Below are positions 60,549 to 64,000 of a stretch of DNA of 64,000 nucleotides, piece after piece. Under the pieces are notes generated by a model. That model was not told the DNA's origin, made no database searches, and was given only the letters and a program-made list of their open reading frames with translations. Each line of letters opens with the position of its first letter. Position 1 is the stretch's first letter. The stretch is from positions 60,066 to 124,065 of the forward strand of contig CAYQVO010000006.1 of NCBI GenBank assembly GCA_964421085.1, written 5' to 3'. Source of the DNA: CAYQVO01 sp964421085 (GTDB lineage: Bacteria; Bdellovibrionota_C; UBA2361; CAYQVO01). A program made the translations under genes and the position numbers.

Positions 60549-61955
60549 TTACGCCCTCTCCGCGACGATGCAGTAATCCTGGAATCCATAAAGGAGCCTG
60601 TTCAGCTGTTTTATATTATTGTTCAGCCTCTCCACGGTGAGAACCCAGCGGGGAGTCATATACTCCTCGACTGGAACTTCCTTCAGCAACGCACCATCAG
60701 GAACAGGAGAGAGAGGCCGTGTTTCCACGACTTTAAGGCCCACAGTTGTCATTGCGAAAGCAAGAGTGTCCGGATGAAGAGGAAAAACGTGCGTCGGATC
60801 CCGGAAGTAATTGGAAGACAGCGCAAGAAGAGAGCGGGGGTCTATGGTCTCGAAAACCACGCGCCCGCCGGGCGACACCTTTCTGAAGCACAGATCGAGA
60901 AGTTCATTCAACGCTGAAATTCCCAGGTGCTCCACAACCTGAACTGCGATTACTCCTCCAAGCGAAGCATCTTCAAGTGAACGCATATGGGCAATTCCAT
61001 CGCCCTTGAGAACTTCAACACCTCGTGCCTCTGCCTCTTCAATCATTCCTTCATCGCAATCCACGCCATATGAAGGAATTCCGTGCTCGCGGAAAAGCAG
61101 CTGAAGTTCGCCGCGGCCTGGTCCGATTTCAAGGACCTTCTTCTCCACGCCTTCAAAAACAGGCGGGTATATGGAAAGCCTCTTCGTGATCTCGGCTTCG
61201 CTTCCGCGGAATCTGTTTTCAAGAAGCACATACCGGTAGTCGGGCATTTCCACGGTTCGAGGCTCGAGGCTGCCTCCGTCTTTCGGTGGACTGTTCCCAA
61301 GCCTCGAGAGAATTGCCTCGACGCCGGCGACTGCGCCTGCCAGAGCCTGCATCTGCCCCTGATGAGATTCAACCTGAGCCTGAACAAGAGTTGTCCGGCT
61401 GTTCACTGCGCTGAGAGAAGAATCCATGCTCCGCCTCAATTCCTGCGCCGATGAATGAATTGTCGCGGACTGTTCGTCGTTAATGCGCTCAATCCGGTCG
61501 AGTGCCTTCGTGACATCATAGTCAATCTTCCGGATCAATTCCCAGAAGTTCGAGGCATCCCGCGCATCCATGTACTTTGCAGAGGCGTTCAGCAGGCGGA
61601 CAAGATTCGAGTTGAATTCCTTCTCCGCGTCGAGGTATTCCTTCAGGAGCCCCTCCCAGATGAAAGAAAGGAGCTTCCGCTTCACCTTCACGATTACTCT
61701 TCCGATTATCCCGGGACGGTGCGACTGAATGGCATCGGGATTAAAGGTCGCAAGACTGAATGCATGATTGAGATTCAAATAACGGAGTTCCTCGCTGTTG
61801 ACGATCTCACCCGCTTTTCTCGTTTCGCCGCCCGGCTCCGCTTTATACGGCTTGAAAGGGAGACGCCGGTCCTTATCAGCCTCGACATCGGCCGCTACTC
61901 TCCGCCGGATATCCTCCATTATGGCCGAAACGTCCGGCTTATCCCCCGTACTCAC
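60549..61955 (-). CDS. Coiled-coil class I SAM-dependent methyltransferase
   Basis: A 468-residue protein. Residues about 84-122 form a basic amphipathic module (VIVKVKRKLLSF, then LLKEYLDAEKEFNSNLVRLL) found before enzymes in surface-glycan loci. Residues about 125-220 are predicted coiled coil. Residues about 255-420 are a class I methyltransferase with SAM motif I VLEIGPGRGEL (274-284), acidic YGVDCDEG, GGVIAVQVVEHL and PGGRVVFETIDPRS. It could methylate a glycan end and fix chain length, as some coiled-coil methyltransferases do in O-antigen synthesis; this is inference. Its ATG overlaps the preceding gene's stop by four bases. Confidence 0.85.
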   Translation of the reverse strand: MSTGDKPDVSAIMEDIRRRVAADVEADKDRRLPFKPYKAEPGGETRKAGEIVNSEELRYLNLNHAFSLATFNPDAIQSHRPGIIGRVIVKVKRKLLSFIWEGLLKEYLDAEKEFNSNLVRLLNASAKYMDARDASNFWELIRKIDYDVTKALDRIERINDEQSATIHSSAQELRRSMDSSLSAVNSRTTLVQAQVESHQGQMQALAGAVAGVEAILSRLGNSPPKDGGSLEPRTVEMPDYRYVLLENRFRGSEAEITKRLSIYPPVFEGVEKKVLEIGPGRGELQLLFREHGIPSYGVDCDEGMIEEAEARGVEVLKGDGIAHMRSLEDASLGGVIAVQVVEHLGISALNELLDLCFRKVSPGGRVVFETIDPRSLLALSSNYFRDPTHVFPLHPDTLAFAMTTVGLKVVETRPLSPVPDGALLKEVPVEEYMTPRWVLTVERLNNNIKQLNRLLYGFQDYCIVAERA

Positions 61956-62443
61956 TGACTCTCCTGCTTCTCATTCTGTTCGCGGCTCACACAGGCAAGG
62001 TACGAGATTACTTCCGCATTGAACGCCCTCTGCTGTTTTATGCATTCTTTGAGAAAGACTCTCAGAATCGGAAAAAGAATCTTCTTGAATGTCACGATCA
62101 CAGGGCCAAGTATTTTCCGGTGTGATGATATCGAAAAGACCTTAAGATCAATATCCCACAGGGCGCAAAGCCTTCGGAGTCTCTCGAGGTTTTCGTCTGA
62201 AACCTTGAGATCGCCCTTGACAACCGAAAGGTCAACTTTCGCAATATATGCGACCTCATCCGCCGTAAACTCACCTGCGGCTATTTTCTTCTCAACCCGC
62301 GCACGAATGCTGCGGGCAAGTTCACTACTGTTATCTTTGCCTGGGACAGTCAGCCAGCTCATAGTCTTTTCGTCCGTGGAAAGGTTGATGGCAGTCCCTC
62401 CTTCGCCCGGTTCGGCCGAGGTTAACCCATCGAAACTACTCAC
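61952..62443 (-). CDS. Hypothetical protein sharing a module with the next methyltransferase
   Basis: A 163-residue protein. Residues 112-149 (GPVIVTFKKILFPILRVF, then LKECIKQQRAFNAEVISYLA) align without gaps to residues 84-122 of the methyltransferase encoded next, with Gly, Val-Ile-Val, Lys, Leu-Lys-Glu and Phe-Asn in common. The first 110 residues are soluble and charged. It looks like a stand-alone version of the N-terminal part of such enzymes. The stop overlaps the methyltransferase start (ATGA), so expression is coupled. Function unknown. Confidence 0.65.
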   Translation of the reverse strand: MSSFDGLTSAEPGEGGTAINLSTDEKTMSWLTVPGKDNSSELARSIRARVEKKIAAGEFTADEVAYIAKVDLSVVKGDLKVSDENLERLRRLCALWDIDLKVFSISSHRKILGPVIVTFKKILFPILRVFLKECIKQQRAFNAEVISYLACVSREQNEKQESQ

Positions 62444-62498
62444 TGCTTTTATCGCGTGGTTGAAAGGATTGCAAGTACCGGCGCGCCTGAAGGCATGC

Positions 62499-63425
62499 TT
62501 ACAGCTTATGACGGTTCATCTCGAGAAACCGGAGGCGGTACATGCTGTCTCTCTCACAGATTCTTCCGGCATCAAAGCCCGCAATGGCTGAGAAGATCAT
62601 GCCGCCTGATTCAATGAGGGAAGGCGTCGGTTTGTGAAAATGAACGTCCCCGTCCGCAAAGAATACTTCCCCTCTTTTTACTGCCGGAATACTTTCCCAC
62701 CTGGGGAGCTTCTCAAGTTCCAGGAAAGTCCTGCATGAATCAGCGAGTGAGCAGCCTATGGGCGCAATGATCATTACATCGGGGCGAAAAGCGAGAATGT
62801 CCTGCCAGTCGACTTCGATATTTCCCGCCTGTCCTCTTACAGGCTGAGGCAGAGCAGATGCAAAGCGCACAATATCGGCTATCCATCCCCCTGCAATGAC
62901 AAAGGGTGAAATACCCGCAACAAACGTAACCTTCTTATTGCGGGTCCGCTCGTAAAAACTGTCCCCCCAGGCCATGAACTGAGCCTTGATTTTGTTTGCC
63001 AGGCCGAGGCCTTTGTCTGCTGCTTTGAAGGCCCTGCCGAGCTGTTCATACATTTCGAACACACGGGTCAGGTCTGTCGGATTAAATGCAAAGAGCTTGA
63101 CCGGGCGACCGATATACTCCTCAAGGCAGTCCCGGAGATGCGATACAATCTGAGGATTCTCGTCCATATGAGGCATGATGGTCACAACAGTGTCGGGTTG
63201 CAGCGATTTGAGGCGATCAAGAACCACATAATCGCCTGAAATATTGTCGGCGATTACAGATTGAACAGGGTCCTCGTACGGCTTGCCTCTGAATTCTGTC
63301 ACCCGGGTCATGGAAGGTGGTATACGGGAATAGTCACAGCGGAAGGTAACGCCGACAATTTCTTCATCCACCCCGAAGTAGTACAGAATCTCCGTCAAAG
63401 CAGGATCAAACGATACTATCCTCAT
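62499..63425 (-). CDS. Cobalamin/iron-type ABC substrate-binding protein without signal peptide
   Basis: A 308-residue protein of the periplasmic-binding-protein-2 family (BtuF-like). The N-terminus goes straight into the fold: MRIVSFDPALTEILYYFGVD, then VVGVTFRCDYS-like, LKSLQPDTVVTI, and the C-terminal lobe with DILAFRPDVMIIAPIGC and KRGEVFFADGDVHFHKPTPS. There is no signal peptide or lipobox, so the protein is predicted cytoplasmic; related proteins without signals occur widely and their role is unclear. No ABC permease or ATPase is in the window. It precedes the hypothetical and methyltransferase genes on the same strand by 55 bases. Confidence 0.8.
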   Translation of the reverse strand: MRIVSFDPALTEILYYFGVDEEIVGVTFRCDYSRIPPSMTRVTEFRGKPYEDPVQSVIADNISGDYVVLDRLKSLQPDTVVTIMPHMDENPQIVSHLRDCLEEYIGRPVKLFAFNPTDLTRVFEMYEQLGRAFKAADKGLGLANKIKAQFMAWGDSFYERTRNKKVTFVAGISPFVIAGGWIADIVRFASALPQPVRGQAGNIEVDWQDILAFRPDVMIIAPIGCSLADSCRTFLELEKLPRWESIPAVKRGEVFFADGDVHFHKPTPSLIESGGMIFSAIAGFDAGRICERDSMYRLRFLEMNRHKL

Positions 63426-63475
63426 GCTTCAAGATTACTCTGCCCTTCCGTCCGATACAACGACGAATATGCTGA

Positions 63476-63505
63476 TTGACCGTTTCCCCGGCCGGCCACT
63501 ATACT
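63476..63505 (+). promoter_or_regulatory. Sigma-70-type promoter, leaderless
   Basis: TTGACC (63476-63481), an 18-base spacer and TATACT (63500-63505). Each hexamer differs from consensus at one position. The expected start site is about 63512, the A of the ATG of the lipoprotein gene, and no ribosome-binding site lies before it. Confidence 0.55.
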
Positions 63506-63511
63506 GTTTTC

Positions 63512-64000
63512 ATGTCCGCCAGTTGTCGAAAATTCCTGATGGTCGCGGTCTTACTGGTTTTGTGTTCCTGCACCCACAAGCTGAAGGATTACCCTTCTCT
63601 TGTCGACAAGGGGGTCCTTCCGGTGAGCTCCACTAATCCTTATCTCGGTTCGAATCTTTTCCTCTCCGACGAATTCAGCAAAAGCACCGACCTTTTTAAC
63701 TTTTTCACCGGCCGCGGCGCGCCTTCGGCTATTGAAATCAGGGAAAGCGGGGTTGAGAGGCCAGTGGTTCGCATGTTCTACACTGGTGACAAACAGGTCT
63801 ATATCGCGGAACTTCAGGAATCCGAGTACGGGCGGCAATGGATAGTAAGAGGGCCGTTCGCAATCAACAGACAGGAATTCAAGAGCCTTCCGCGCGAAAG
63901 TTCGTATGCAAAGGCAGAGCCTGTCTTCATGTTCGAGGGGCGTGAGTACAGGTTCAGGGAACCGATTGTCCAGGAACCTCCGAAGATAGTGTCGTTGAAG
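63512..64000 (+). CDS. Lipoprotein, C-terminus beyond window
   Basis: An open frame of 163 codons running off the window end. Residues 1-20 are a lipoprotein signal: basic start, hydrophobic VAVLLVL and lipobox Leu-Cys-Ser-Cys20. The mature part is beta-rich (NYLG-like NPYLGSNLFLSDEFSKSTDL, KQVYIAELQESEYGRQWIV, FEGREYRFREP). It is probably anchored in an envelope membrane. No family is recognised. It is divergent from the BtuF-like gene; the 86-base intergenic region holds the promoter described. Confidence 0.7.
   Translation, partial: MSASCRKFLMVAVLLVLCSCTHKLKDYPSLVDKGVLPVSSTNPYLGSNLFLSDEFSKSTDLFNFFTGRGAPSAIEIRESGVERPVVRMFYTGDKQVYIAELQESEYGRQWIVRGPFAINRQEFKSLPRESSYAKAEPVFMFEGREYRFREPIVQEPPKIVSLK

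Overview
The window is bacterial, about 54% GC by eye, densely coded on both strands, with genes of a Gram-negative lipopolysaccharide-bearing cell: lipid A synthesis (LpxC), heptose-phosphate metabolism (HldE), UDP-xylose synthesis and many glycosyltransferases. A run of ten N at 58863-58872 marks a scaffold join, so this is probably a draft or metagenome-derived genome. The lineage cannot be named from the sequence. No rRNA, tRNA, CRISPR array, phage or transposase gene was seen.

Layout. 1-10.5 kb: mixed accessory genes (WYL regulator, ADP-ribosylglycohydrolase, aldo/keto reductase, SAM hydrolase, CoA-binding protein), one large intact hybrid histidine kinase, and decayed signalling-gene remnants around a nitroreductase. 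10.5-21.4 kb (minus strand): a ten-gene housekeeping string read as rimP-nusA-ylxR-infB-rbfA-nrnA-truB-purA-REC::lpxC-mreB. It joins translation and RNA metabolism to lipid A synthesis and cell shape. It contains a receiver domain fused to LpxC, and a 55-bp perfect palindrome between nrnA and truB. 21.7-26.8 kb: a membrane serine protease, a phosphatase, lepA and small unknown genes. 26.8-38.4 kb: surface-sugar synthesis (epimerase, UDP-xylose synthase, Ugd, a GT39-like protein with an apparent frameshift, an initiating sugar-phosphate transferase and three further glycosyltransferases), interrupted by an AspT-like transporter and a TrpF-like protein.

39-48.2 kb: after two unknown genes, one minus-strand operon carries the whole shikimate pathway plus the phenylalanine branch: DAHP synthase-aroB-aroD-aroE::aroK-aroA-aroC-pheA, mostly with overlapping start and stop codons. 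48.4-64 kb: a second surface-glycan region with glycosyltransferases, an MFS transporter, a heptose-type HldE/SDR cluster, TerC, a sugar N-acetyltransferase, a methyltransferase with a coiled coil and a cobalamin-binding-type protein. This region is visibly eroding: remnants of a GT9 and a GT2 gene, and several enzymes with substituted catalytic residues.

The most interesting items are the receiver-LpxC fusion in an operon ending in mreB, the single-operon shikimate pathway with an AroE-AroK fusion, the hairpin-rich non-coding stretch ending in a strong terminator near 60.1 kb, and two promoters placed so that transcription would begin at the start codon (leaderless mRNAs). Novelty could not be checked against databases here.
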